A stretch of 64,000 nucleotides of DNA, taken from an uncultured Anaerolineae bacterium (lineage in GTDB: Bacteria > Chloroflexota > Anaerolineae > Aggregatilineales > Phototrophicaceae). This document shows, piece after piece, positions 45,413 to 55,088 of this stretch. Both the position numbers and the translations under genes were made by a program. The stretch's first letter is position 1. Each line of letters begins with the position of its first letter. The notes beneath the pieces are model-generated. The model had not been told where the DNA came from. It saw only the letters and a program-made list of their open reading frames with translations, and searched no databases. The stretch is taken from contig CAKQCB010000005.1 in NCBI GenBank assembly GCA_934216615.1, positions 62,001 through 126,000 on the forward strand, read 5' to 3'.

Positions 45413-45802
45413 TTATTCCATATCAAATTCTAAAGGGGGTTCTAGGCGGAGCCATGTTCGGCCAATACGAAATAAGGTACCGGGCCTTAAACTCACACGG
45501 CCTTTAATGGATATTTTTTCGTTTTCGAGAAAAGTTCCGTTGCGACTTCCCATATCCTGAAGCCAAAAATTCAACACATACGGCAGGGATACCGATTCGC
45601 TCGCCGTGACCGGAATCGAGACGATCCCGACCTGTGCATGTAAGCGCGAGACTTGATTATCAAAGTGGAGCGAAATTTCACAATGTTCGCGCCGTCCAAT
45701 ATTCAAAATCAGATCGCTTCCCATTTCAGGTTGCGGGAAGTTCATCGGGCGGCCATCATAGGGGCCGCTCATAAACGTCACCGTGATATTTTTTTCTTGC
45801 AT
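45413..45802 (-). CDS. FHA domain protein
   Basis: 129 residues that are almost entirely one forkhead-associated domain: NIGRREHCEISL, VSRLHAQVG, DMGSRNGTFLENEKI and TLFRIGRTWLRL. FHA domains bind phosphothreonine. The gene starts 3 bases after the kinase stop, so it most likely reads the phosphorylation made by the adjacent Ser/Thr kinase. Confidence 0.9.
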   Translation of the reverse strand: MQEKNITVTFMSGPYDGRPMNFPQPEMGSDLILNIGRREHCEISLHFDNQVSRLHAQVGIVSIPVTASESVSLPYVLNFWLQDMGSRNGTFLENEKISIKGRVSLRPGTLFRIGRTWLRLEPPLEFDME

Positions 45803-45805
45803 GGG

Positions 45806-48800
45806 CTATTTGTCCTCATCATCCAAACACTGCAAAACAAATTGCCGTTTGCGTAAGGTTGGTTCATGATGGGGATCAATTTCCAACGCACGATCAAAGG
45901 CTTTTAAGGCTTCTGCATAATTTTCCAACATCAGCCACGCGTCGCCATAATTATGCCAGAACCAAACGTCACGATCATTCAGCTTGATGGCGCGTTCATA
46001 ACTTTCAAGCGCATCTGAAGGGCGATTTAAGGCCGCATACGCCAACCCCATCCCGTTCCATGCCCACGCATTTTTCCCGTCAATGCGGATGGATTCCTCA
46101 TAACATTTTAGCGCGTCTGGATAGTTGCCGATGCGACGCATGATTTGTCCACGCCGTGCCCACAAACTCGAATTTTCGGGGTTGGTTTCCAAAACACGAT
46201 CTAAACAGTTCAGGGCTTCATCTTTGCGACCCAACGACAATAACAAGTCAGAGATGTTGGTGTAATACCAAATCACCTTGTCATCCAGCTCAAGGGCGCG
46301 CTCAAAACTGATCAACGCCTCTTCTTTGCGCCCCATCGATTCTAACGTCATCCCGCGCCCATTCCATGCCCACGCATAATGTGGGCGGATTTCTAACGCG
46401 CGGTCATAGGCTTGGAGCGATTCGGCATACCGCTTCACACGGCGTAACGCTTGGCCTAACTTCGCCCAACTTTCAATGTGTTCAGGGAACCGTTTCAAGC
46501 CATCTTGGAAGATGCCAATCGCCTCTAACAAGCGATTCATCGCTACCAACGTATCCCCCAGATTATAGAAGAACCAGACGTCGTCCGGGTCAAGTTCTAC
46601 CGCACGGCGATAACAGCGCAGTGCTTCATCATTTTGACCGAGCATGGCGCATAAACTTCCGCGTGTATTCCATGCGTAGGCGTAATTAGGTTCGACTTCC
46701 AGCGCGTGGTTAATGCTGGTCAAGGCTTCGTTGGGCATGCCCAAGCGACGCAGGACAATTCCATGATTCAACCACAAGCGTGCGCTACGGCTGTCTAACC
46801 GTAACGCTTCGTTCAGGCGGGATAATGCCTCGTCGTGTTTGCCGAGCGCAATCAGCTTTTCAGATTGCTGCTGCATATAAAAAACGTCTTTAGGCGAAAG
46901 CTCAACCGCGCGCGTAAACGCTCGTAAGGAGAGTTCCGCCTCGCCCATTTGATCGTATAAAATCCCGATCTCATTCCAGATATAGCCTGCATCCGGCTGT
47001 AATTCAGACGCTTTTTCCAGCGCCTTCAACGCTTCGGAAAAGCGTTGGAGATGGCGCAAGGTCGTTCCGTAACGCACCCAACTTCGGATATGTTCGGGGT
47101 TCATTTCTAAGGCGTTCGACAACAACGGTAGCGCGGAATCAAAGTCACCCAACGACACCAAGACATTCGCTTGGTTATAAATTGTCCAGACATCATCCCC
47201 GCCAAGCGCGGAAGCGGTTTGGAAAGCGTCGAGCGCTTCGTCATAACGGTTGAGTTGTTCGAGGACGATCCCCTTACCGTTGATCGCCCAAGCATTATCC
47301 GGCTGAAGTTCAATCGCACGGTCATAGGCGCTGAGCGCTTCATCATAACGGCGTAGATAACGCAGAATTTGACCGAACTTGCCCCACGTCTGGACGTGGT
47401 TCGCATCTAAGCTGAGGGCTTTTTGTGCCGTTTGCAAGGCTTCATCATATTGTTTGAGTTCAACCAGCACTTCTGTGAGGTTATACCACGGCCAAACATC
47501 ATCTTTTTGCAGGCGTGCCGCACGACGGAAATTCAACAAGGCAGCTTTGTTATCGCCTTTGGCTTTATAGGTTAATCCAAGCCCGTTGAGCGCCCAGCCA
47601 TATTTGGGGTTCAATTCGAGCGCTTTGGAATAGGCATCGACCGCTTCATCAAATTGCCCGCGCAAACGGAAGATTTGACCGAGCTTCGCCCAGTTGTTGG
47701 CATGCTGTCCGTCGAGCTGGAGCGCTTCTTCAAGCATGGCCTGCGCTTCGTCGTAGCGTTCAAGGTCGATCAGCGCTTCAGCTTGATTGTGCCAATTCCA
47801 AACATCATCAGGGTCAATTTCAAGGGCATGACGGAAACACGCAAGTGCTTCTTCATGTTTGCCCAACTTTTCGAGGATGATGCCCTTGCCCTTCCATGCC
47901 CACGCATAGCGCGGTTGCAGTTCGAGGGACTTGTCATAACAGTCAAGCGCGTCGCTCAGACGGTTTAATAAACGCAGGGTACGCCCTTTACGCGCCCATG
48001 CCCACGCATAATTGGGTTGTAGCTCTAACGCGCGGTCATACGCGACTAAGGCTTCTTCATAATGACGCAGTTCAGTGAGCGAATACCCTTTATCCATGAA
48101 ATCACGGGCTTCGAGCGCGGGGCCGGTCACTTGCAACACCGCAGGGTAACCCGTCACACTCACATAGATGGTCGCCAATTTCTCGACAATTTCCCCCCAA
48201 GATGCGGGACGCTCCTCACGCGGTTTTGCAAGGCACGACAGGATCAACGTCACTAAATCGGCAGGGATTTTCTTCTCGACTTCGGGATCAAAGACAGGTG
48301 TTTCATTCAGATGCGCTTGAAGCCATGCTTCAAATTTTCGCACTTTAAAAATATGTCGTCCGGCAAGCATCTCGTATAAAAGACAACCGAACGCATAAAT
48401 ATCCGAACGCAGATCGACATTGTGCGATAAACATTGTTCGGGGGAAAGGTACGGCGCTGTCCCCAAAATCGCACCGACGCGGGTCAAGCGTTCGGCAATC
48501 TGCTGTTGTGATGCTTCCAATTCTTGGGTGATGAGCGATTCTTCTTCCAGGTCCAACGAGCGCACCAAACCAAAGTCGGTCACTTTGGCAATGCCGTCAT
48601 GTGTGACCAAAATATTGGCGGGTTTCAAATCACGATGGACTAAGCCCGGCACGCGCGTCGTTGCGTGTTGCATCCCCAAGGCGATATGTAAACCAAACTC
48701 AAGCGATGTTTTGAGGCTTAAGCGGTTTTCTTCAATCCAGCTTTTGAGGTCGGCGCCCAACCCTTCTGGCCCGCTGATGTGTTCAAGCAGAATATGCGGT

Positions 48801-50023
48801 TTGCCGTCGATGGTTTGCACCAACCGCGCCTGTACGATGTGACGATGTTTTTCCAGCCGAATCCACGTCAGCGCTTCTTGCTCAAAACGGGCAATCGCCC
48901 GCGAGTTTTTCAGAAAACGACTTTGGAAACTTTTCAGCGCAATCGGCTCATGGTTTTCATGGTCGTAGCATAAATAGACAACCCCCATGCCCCCGCGCAA
49001 GACTTTATCGACTTCAAAGCGGTTTTCAATCATGGCCGAAGGTTCAAATTCACGGCCTGCTTCGTCCACGTCGTCGCCGTAAATTTCACTGCGCAAAAAA
49101 TCCTGCGCAAAGGTTTCGGCATCGTGCAGCGCATCATCGCTATGATCACTGCTCGAACTGACGCTGACTTGGGGTGATGGTTTGGCGTTCGCCCGTACTT
49201 CTTTGATGAACGGCTTTTCGATCTCCATCGATTCGAGCGGGTTTTGCGAACTGATCGGCGGGGCTTCGATTGTCAAGCCACCGCTGAAGGTGTGGTCATC
49301 TTCGCGTGCGAATGCGGCACGTCCCATCTTGGAAGTTTTAGAGGGTGGTTTTTCACCATTGGAACTGTGATCAGAATCGTCCGACTGATCTTTAGAATCA
49401 CTTGAAGAAACAGGATGGGGATCAAACATAGTGGGGTAATCATCCGAACCGTGAATCAAACTGTTATGATGGCGCGGCCCTTCCCCTCCACCACGATAAA
49501 GCAGTAAAAGCTCATCAATGAGCGCGTTATACCCGTCTGAAAGCCAAACGCCCCGCTCGATGGTGAGTAAAGCGTCGCGAAATGTAGGAATCACATCTTG
49601 CGCTTCGCCCAACGTCCACAGCGCGACAGAGACATTTCGGCGGGAAGAAGCAATCTGCGCGCAATCGGTCACCCACTTCACATAGCGAAGATAGGCCGCC
49701 CGCGCTTCGTCACGATCACTCTTATTTTCTGACTCGTCTTCGGCGCGTCGATAGGCGATCAATGCCTTGCCGACATAAAAAATTAACAAGCGCAGATCAT
49801 TGGTCGCGGAAAGTTCCGCGCAAATATCCCCCAACACAAAATAATCATTCACATCATCCCGACGCAGCGACAAACGCCCCAAACGACGCACATCAAGGTT
49901 GGGGTCGCTTGCGAACGTATCCCGTTGATCTAAGGGATGCGGGGCATGTAACGCTCTTGCAATTTGTCGCTCTGTCAGCGGGATGATTTCGCGTTGTGTT
50001 TTTGGTACGGGTGGAAAAGCCAT
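45806..50023 (-). CDS. Ser/Thr protein kinase with long TPR array
   Basis: 1405 residues. Residues 1-175 are an undefined helical region and 180-330 a Ser/Asp-rich disordered linker. The kinase lies at about 335-625: glycine loop GGMGVVYL, Lys364, HRDLKPAN (Asp465), DFG (Asp483), and SPEQ activation segment. About 22 TPR units of 34 residues follow (about 640-1395), e.g. AWARKGRTLRLLNRLSDALD. No membrane segment, so cytoplasmic, unlike PknB types. TPRs would recruit substrates or partners. Flanked by FHA and Clp genes in one operon. Confidence 0.92.
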   Translation of the reverse strand: MAFPPVPKTQREIIPLTERQIARALHAPHPLDQRDTFASDPNLDVRRLGRLSLRRDDVNDYFVLGDICAELSATNDLRLLIFYVGKALIAYRRAEDESENKSDRDEARAAYLRYVKWVTDCAQIASSRRNVSVALWTLGEAQDVIPTFRDALLTIERGVWLSDGYNALIDELLLLYRGGGEGPRHHNSLIHGSDDYPTMFDPHPVSSSDSKDQSDDSDHSSNGEKPPSKTSKMGRAAFAREDDHTFSGGLTIEAPPISSQNPLESMEIEKPFIKEVRANAKPSPQVSVSSSSDHSDDALHDAETFAQDFLRSEIYGDDVDEAGREFEPSAMIENRFEVDKVLRGGMGVVYLCYDHENHEPIALKSFQSRFLKNSRAIARFEQEALTWIRLEKHRHIVQARLVQTIDGKPHILLEHISGPEGLGADLKSWIEENRLSLKTSLEFGLHIALGMQHATTRVPGLVHRDLKPANILVTHDGIAKVTDFGLVRSLDLEEESLITQELEASQQQIAERLTRVGAILGTAPYLSPEQCLSHNVDLRSDIYAFGCLLYEMLAGRHIFKVRKFEAWLQAHLNETPVFDPEVEKKIPADLVTLILSCLAKPREERPASWGEIVEKLATIYVSVTGYPAVLQVTGPALEARDFMDKGYSLTELRHYEEALVAYDRALELQPNYAWAWARKGRTLRLLNRLSDALDCYDKSLELQPRYAWAWKGKGIILEKLGKHEEALACFRHALEIDPDDVWNWHNQAEALIDLERYDEAQAMLEEALQLDGQHANNWAKLGQIFRLRGQFDEAVDAYSKALELNPKYGWALNGLGLTYKAKGDNKAALLNFRRAARLQKDDVWPWYNLTEVLVELKQYDEALQTAQKALSLDANHVQTWGKFGQILRYLRRYDEALSAYDRAIELQPDNAWAINGKGIVLEQLNRYDEALDAFQTASALGGDDVWTIYNQANVLVSLGDFDSALPLLSNALEMNPEHIRSWVRYGTTLRHLQRFSEALKALEKASELQPDAGYIWNEIGILYDQMGEAELSLRAFTRAVELSPKDVFYMQQQSEKLIALGKHDEALSRLNEALRLDSRSARLWLNHGIVLRRLGMPNEALTSINHALEVEPNYAYAWNTRGSLCAMLGQNDEALRCYRRAVELDPDDVWFFYNLGDTLVAMNRLLEAIGIFQDGLKRFPEHIESWAKLGQALRRVKRYAESLQAYDRALEIRPHYAWAWNGRGMTLESMGRKEEALISFERALELDDKVIWYYTNISDLLLSLGRKDEALNCLDRVLETNPENSSLWARRGQIMRRIGNYPDALKCYEESIRIDGKNAWAWNGMGLAYAALNRPSDALESYERAIKLNDRDVWFWHNYGDAWLMLENYAEALKAFDRALEIDPHHEPTLRKRQFVLQCLDDEDK

Positions 50024-50055
50024 CTCAATAAAAAGTCCTCTGTTGTCGCTAAAAT

Positions 50056-52431
50056 TTATGAAGCATTCGCTTCTTCCTCAAAAATCAGTTCAGAATCGGC
50101 AACAGTAGCAATTATGTGAGACCCGGGCAGAAACACCCCTTCAACAATCCGCCCACTCAAGGGTCGAGTGATAAGATGTTCTATTGCGCGTCGCAGGGGT
50201 CTGACCCCCTGCACAGGATTATAACCATGATCGAGTATAAAACGATGCGCTTCTGGCGTAAGCTCAAGGGTGATGTGCTGTTCTTTCAAGCGCAGAATCA
50301 ATTCCTGCATTTGTAATTCGAGAATCTTCTCTAAAGATTCTGGCGTGAGCGCTGAAAACGTCACCACGTCATCTAAGCGGTTCAAAAATTCAGGGCGAAA
50401 GAACCGACTGAGATGGGCTGTGTAATCCGCTTTGCGCTCGCTCAACTTCTGGAAGCCAAGCGCCTTGCTCTCTTCCAAAGTGCCGATATTGCTGGTCATG
50501 ATGAACACCGCGTTGCGCGCGTCAACGACACTGCCATGCGCGTCACTGAGGCGACCTTCATCGAACACCTGCAAGAAAATATCGAAAACTTCAGGGGCGG
50601 CTTTTTCGACTTCATCTAATAAAACCACCGTATAAGGGCGACGGCGTAAGCCATCCGTCAATTGCCCGCCACTTTGAGAATCTTTATAGCCCGGGGGCGC
50701 GCCGATCAAACGGGCAACCGTGTGCGAATCGTGAAATTCCGACATATCCAAACGGAGCATCGAATCTTCACTGCCGAACAAAAATTCAGCGAGTGCGCGC
50801 GCCAGCTCAGTTTTCCCCACTCCAGAAGGGCCTAAGAACAGGAATACCCCAATCGGACGTAACGGGTCGCTCAAGCCCGCCCGCGCTGTTTTGATGGCAG
50901 ACGCTACCGCCCGCACCGCATCATCTTGACCGACGACACGCTTGAATAAGGTCTGTTCGATATCAGCCAAGCGACGGCGTTCGTCTTGCGTCAGCTCTTG
51001 GATGGGAATCCCCGTCCATTCTGACAGCACCGCCGCGATATTTGCGGGGCTGACGATGAAGGTTTCTTCTGAAGATTCGTCGGGCGAAACAGACTGGATC
51101 ACCACACGTGCGCACGCTTCATCTAAAAGGTCTATCGCTTTGTCAGGCAAACGGCGATCTGGTAAATAACGAATCGAAAGCCGTACCGCTACCTCTAAGG
51201 TGGTGTCAGAAATAATCACGCCGTGATGATCTTCGAGGCGTTCTTTCTGCCCATATAAAATTTGAATCGACGCTTCTGCGCTAGGTTCATCAATATCAAT
51301 GGGGCGGAAACGACGATCTAACGCGGGGTCTTTGGCGATGGCTTTACGATATTCTTCATGGGTGGTCGCGCCGATGCAGATGATGTCCCCGCGTGCGAGT
51401 GCAGGCTTTAAGATATTGGCCGCGTCCAAATTGCTGTCAATCGTATCCCCCGCGCCGACGATGGTATGAATCTCGTCAATGAACAGAATGATGTTGCCTG
51501 CGTTGCGCGTTTCTTCGACAATGCCGATCAAGCGCTCTTCAAATTGACCGCGCAAGCTGGTTCCGGCGACGAGCGTGCCAATCTCAATTTGGAAAATCCG
51601 TTTATCAAACAGCGATTTAGGGGCGGTTTTGTTATAAATGGCATAGGCCAAACCTTCGACAACCGCCGTTTTGCCCACGCCTGCATCCCCTAACAACAAG
51701 GGGTTATTCTTTTTGCTACGGGCTAAGGTTCGCGCCAACGCACGAATCTCTTTGTCCCGCGAAATTGCTGGTCCGATCTTGCCTTGTTCAGCTTGTACGA
51801 TCAAATCGCGCCCGTACTTGTCCAGCATCGGCGTTGCAGAGACAGGCGGCGGGCGAAAATTGGGACGACGTGGAGGGGTAAAGGGGGACAAAAATTCGTC
51901 AGAATCAAAATCTAAAACAGGGGATGCGTCAAACTCATCCACGCTAGGACTGGCATTGAGCACGCCTGCAAGGTCTTTCTCATAAGCTTCGGTCAGTAAT
52001 TTTTGCAACCAATGGTTGACATTGAAGCCCAATTCGATCAGCTTACGAATGGGCACGCCTTCGCCTTCTTGTAACATCGCCAAAAGGACGTGCACTTCTT
52101 CAACTTCGCTGCTTTCTTCGCGGTTCGACATGAAGATTGAAAGCGAGAGGATCATCTCTGTACGCGGGGTCATGGGAAGCACTTCAAAATGTCCGCCTTC
52201 ACCACTGCCGATCTCACGGCGAATTTCGTGCCGTACACGACGCGGGTCTAAGCCCGCACGACGTAGTAAAGTACAGGTTGGCCCACTATCCGTACGGGTT
52301 GCGGCGATGAAGATATGTTCAGTGCCAATGTACGTATGACCGAGGCGTACCGCTTCTGCCGCTGCCGCCGAAAGAATCGTCGCGCAACGCTCCCGTATTT
52401 CTTTTTCAGGAATATCTGGCGGATTTGTCAC
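50056..52431 (-). CDS. ClpC-like AAA+ unfoldase without middle domain
   Basis: 791 residues. The Clp_N region (about 10-150; [15 protein letters not shown]), AAA1 ([30 protein letters not shown]), AAA2 ([31 protein letters not shown]) and D2-small domain are present. An ALGFQ tripeptide site after SNIG fits the ClpP-binding loop, so it is a ClpC/ClpA-type partner of ClpP rather than ClpB. The coiled-coil/UVR middle domain of ClpC is absent: [19 protein letters not shown] leads straight to the AAA1-AAA2 linker. It is 32 bases upstream of the kinase gene and heads that operon. Confidence 0.9.
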   Translation of the reverse strand: MTNPPDIPEKEIRERCATILSAAAAEAVRLGHTYIGTEHIFIAATRTDSGPTCTLLRRAGLDPRRVRHEIRREIGSGEGGHFEVLPMTPRTEMILSLSIFMSNREESSEVEEVHVLLAMLQEGEGVPIRKLIELGFNVNHWLQKLLTEAYEKDLAGVLNASPSVDEFDASPVLDFDSDEFLSPFTPPRRPNFRPPPVSATPMLDKYGRDLIVQAEQGKIGPAISRDKEIRALARTLARSKKNNPLLLGDAGVGKTAVVEGLAYAIYNKTAPKSLFDKRIFQIEIGTLVAGTSLRGQFEERLIGIVEETRNAGNIILFIDEIHTIVGAGDTIDSNLDAANILKPALARGDIICIGATTHEEYRKAIAKDPALDRRFRPIDIDEPSAEASIQILYGQKERLEDHHGVIISDTTLEVAVRLSIRYLPDRRLPDKAIDLLDEACARVVIQSVSPDESSEETFIVSPANIAAVLSEWTGIPIQELTQDERRRLADIEQTLFKRVVGQDDAVRAVASAIKTARAGLSDPLRPIGVFLFLGPSGVGKTELARALAEFLFGSEDSMLRLDMSEFHDSHTVARLIGAPPGYKDSQSGGQLTDGLRRRPYTVVLLDEVEKAAPEVFDIFLQVFDEGRLSDAHGSVVDARNAVFIMTSNIGTLEESKALGFQKLSERKADYTAHLSRFFRPEFLNRLDDVVTFSALTPESLEKILELQMQELILRLKEQHITLELTPEAHRFILDHGYNPVQGVRPLRRAIEHLITRPLSGRIVEGVFLPGSHIIATVADSELIFEEEANAS

Positions 52432-52723
52432 AATTACTTACATACCTTCTTATGAATCTACATTTGAACGAATGATAATCTGTTGAATCGCAGAGTATAA
52501 CGCAAACCCTTACGGAACAGGTATGCTACAACAATTTTTATCTAAACCTGTACAAGTTTTTATAGGGAATACATAAGCTCACAGACATTACCCATTTTCT
52601 AGGTTGATCACATCCTCACAAAGATAAGACTTTATAGAGAAATCATCTTCTTCGTTCAATAACCACCTCTATCTAAAAATATAATGGCCTATAACGCATG
52701 ATCCGATTTAAGGAGAAATGACG

Positions 52724-53425
52724 ATGTCACCCGATGGTTTTGACTTAGGTCGAATATTTTTTGGTGATTTTGAACCGATCTTCTTTTTAGAAATTATCCT
52801 ACGAACTACGGTTTTATTTGCGTATACCCTTGTCCTACTGCGTTTGACAGGCGCGCGCAGTATCGCCCAACTTTCCTTCTTTGAATTTGCTATCATCATC
52901 GGTTTAGGGTCTGCGGTAGGCGACCCGATGTTTTATCCGGATGTCCCCGTCGTTCATGGCATCGTTGTCATCACGCTGGTGGTGATGTTCCATCGCGGTT
53001 TGGTCGAAATCACCTTACGTTCGCGCAAAGCTCAACGCGCATTAGAAGGTGGCCCGCATTTGGTGATACGTGATGGCGTGGTCGATATGAAGCAGTTGAT
53101 GCACACGAAGATCAGCACTGACGAGCTTTTTATGGAACTTCGTCAAAAGGAAATTTTCAACTTAGGTCAAGTCAAACGTGTGTACATTGAAGCGGATGGC
53201 AAATTCAGCATTTTCAAAGCGGAAGGCGACGAAAGATTCACAGGGCTTTGCATTTTCCCAGATGAAATTCCGAATCAAAAACACGGTGACCGAATCGAAA
53301 ACGGTGGCGAATATGCCTGTACAGCCTGTGGTCGTGTACAATCCATAGACAGCGGGGCGTACTTGTCGTCATGTGAAAAGTGCGAAGAAAAGACATGGCA
53401 AAAAGTCCATGAGGTCGCCCCTTAA
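52724..53425 (+). CDS. DUF421 (YetF-like) membrane protein with zinc-ribbon-like tail
   Basis: 233 residues from ATG 52724. AGGAG (52711-52715) is 8 bases from this codon but only 2 from ATG 52718. Three membrane segments precede the DUF421 cytoplasmic domain (VLLRLTGARSIAQLSFFEFA, then HLVIRDGVVDMKQL and DELFMELRQKEIFNLGQVKR). The C-terminus adds CTACGR and CEKCEEKTW, four Cys spaced like a zinc ribbon, which ordinary DUF421 proteins lack. Function unknown; some homologues aid spore or stress traits. Confidence 0.8.
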   Translation: MSPDGFDLGRIFFGDFEPIFFLEIILRTTVLFAYTLVLLRLTGARSIAQLSFFEFAIIIGLGSAVGDPMFYPDVPVVHGIVVITLVVMFHRGLVEITLRSRKAQRALEGGPHLVIRDGVVDMKQLMHTKISTDELFMELRQKEIFNLGQVKRVYIEADGKFSIFKAEGDERFTGLCIFPDEIPNQKHGDRIENGGEYACTACGRVQSIDSGAYLSSCEKCEEKTWQKVHEVAP

Positions 53426-53453
53426 TTCTGTCACGTGAGTGTTTCAGGTTCTT

Positions 53454-54710
53454 ATGAAAATCCAAAAACCCATCAAGTCGCTCTTTTGTATCAGTCTATG
53501 CAGTCTCTTGTTGAGCATCGCCCCGCTCGCCGCGCAAGAACAAGAAACGGAAGAACCCACTGCCCCTCATATTTTACGCGTGTGGTTTCCCGACATTTTG
53601 ACGGGCACACAAAGCACACAGGTTTTGAATATTCTACAAGCGCAAATTGATGATTTTACTGCCGAACATCCAGAGATCAGCATTGATTTACGTGTCAAAG
53701 TCGCGGGGGATCCCGGCTCGGCTACCACAGGCGGGATTTTATCCACCATGTACGCGGCGGCCCCTGTCGCGCCTAATGCCCTGCCCGACCTGATCTTGTT
53801 ACGGCGTGGCGACATCATCGCGCTTGAAGATGAGAACCTCGTCTACCCGCTCAATAACCGCGTACCCGACGCGATCCTTGAAGATATTCCGGAAAGCGTG
53901 AGCCGTCTCGGCATCCTGAATGAAACCACCTACGGACTGCCCTACAGCCTTGAAGTCAAACATTTTGTCTACGACCCATCGGTTTTTAATATTTCCCAGT
54001 GGACGTTTGAAAATGTTTTAGAGGCGGATCAGCCTTTTGTATTTCCGGCAGGCCGTACGAACATCATCAGCGATACGTTATTGGTGCAGTATCTCACCAG
54101 CGCGGGCGGGAATGTTTCGTTTGAGAATGGTCTCGCCATTGACCAAGCGAGCCTGCGCGATGTCTTGCGCTTTTATGAGGAAGCGTCCTTGAACGGTCAA
54201 ATCAATGAGGACAGCCTGTTATACACCACGCAAGATGATTACATCGCCGAATTAGCCAGCGGGGATATCCCGTTGGGACTGTTGACTTCGAGCCGTTATT
54301 TACAACTGCGAAGTTTCGATTATGACCTTGCTTACGCGCCTATCCCCACTGAAAGCGGGATGGAAGCCACAGTCGTCGAAAGCTGGATGTGGGCACTCAC
54401 CACCAGCGACACGGAGGAACAAGCGGTTGCGCTGGAATTCATGGCGTGGATGATGGACCCTGAACGGCAAAACGAACTGCTGCTTCAAGTGAATATGCTT
54501 CCCAGCCAGCGGACAGCCCTTTCACAAGTCGAAGATCAAGCGTATGTCAATTTCGTCACAAACTTGCTCACCAACGCGTATATTCCAGCAACGGAAAGCA
54601 GTTTAGGCACATCGGCGCGGGTGATCCAAAGTGCCTTAGCTGCGGTCATTACGCAACAGCGCACCGCTGATGAAGCGGCTCAAGATGTGATTAATCAGTT
54701 AGCAGGGTAA
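53454..54710 (+). CDS. Extracellular solute-binding protein, ABC type (family 1-like)
   Basis: 418 residues from ATG 53454. The signal peptide (KIQKPIKSLFCISLCSLLLS then an Ala-rich region) contains a Cys but no clear lipobox, and LAAQ suggests cleavage by signal peptidase I. The mature protein follows the sugar-binding fold, with ILRVWFPDILTG, ALPDLILLRRGDI, YGLPYSLEVKHFVYD and VESWMWALTTSDTEEQAVAL. It would bind a carbohydrate for uptake, but no permease or ATPase gene is adjacent. It ends 3 bases before the convergent response regulator, with no visible terminator. Confidence 0.75.
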   Translation: MKIQKPIKSLFCISLCSLLLSIAPLAAQEQETEEPTAPHILRVWFPDILTGTQSTQVLNILQAQIDDFTAEHPEISIDLRVKVAGDPGSATTGGILSTMYAAAPVAPNALPDLILLRRGDIIALEDENLVYPLNNRVPDAILEDIPESVSRLGILNETTYGLPYSLEVKHFVYDPSVFNISQWTFENVLEADQPFVFPAGRTNIISDTLLVQYLTSAGGNVSFENGLAIDQASLRDVLRFYEEASLNGQINEDSLLYTTQDDYIAELASGDIPLGLLTSSRYLQLRSFDYDLAYAPIPTESGMEATVVESWMWALTTSDTEEQAVALEFMAWMMDPERQNELLLQVNMLPSQRTALSQVEDQAYVNFVTNLLTNAYIPATESSLGTSARVIQSALAAVITQQRTADEAAQDVINQLAG

Positions 54711-54713
54711 GTT

Positions 54714-55073
54714 TTATATGCCCAACTCGCTTAAAGTATCTCGCAAATTCCCCATCGTAATGGGTTTGGTGAGATAGGAATTTGCCCCTGCATCCAGCGC
54801 TTCTTGCTGACGGGGTGGCGACACTGCCGATACCATAATCACGGGGACATGGGCCGAAGAGGGATGCTGTCGAATGTGCTTGCACAATTCGATCCCCCCC
54901 ATGTCGGGAAGCATGATATCCATCAAGATTGCATCAGGAATATCATAGGCCAGTCGATTGATGACATCCTGCCCGCGATGTGCCTCGATCGGTTCATGTC
55001 CGATAATCCTAATAAACGTCGAGAGCATTTCGCTGATCAGATGTTCATCATCAACAATTAAAATTCGCGCCAT
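54714..55073 (-). CDS. Single-domain response regulator
   Basis: 119 residues, receiver only. Acidic pocket DDE at 8-10, acceptor Asp52 (LMDIMLPD), Ser82 and Lys103 (YLTKPI). No output domain and no adjacent kinase, so its partner is elsewhere, perhaps the giant kinase in this window. Convergent with the solute-binding gene. Confidence 0.9.
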   Translation of the reverse strand: MARILIVDDEHLISEMLSTFIRIIGHEPIEAHRGQDVINRLAYDIPDAILMDIMLPDMGGIELCKHIRQHPSSAHVPVIMVSAVSPPRQQEALDAGANSYLTKPITMGNLRDTLSELGI

Positions 55074-55088
55074 AATTCAGAAAATACC

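Noticed and set aside
46000..48100. Periodic repetition about every 102 bases
   Set aside because: This is the 34-residue TPR array of the kinase and not a DNA-level repeat element.
44547..52431. Possible type VI secretion regulatory module (kinase, FHA, Clp)
   Set aside because: The Clp protein has a ClpP-binding loop and no ClpV features, and no tss genes are in the window.
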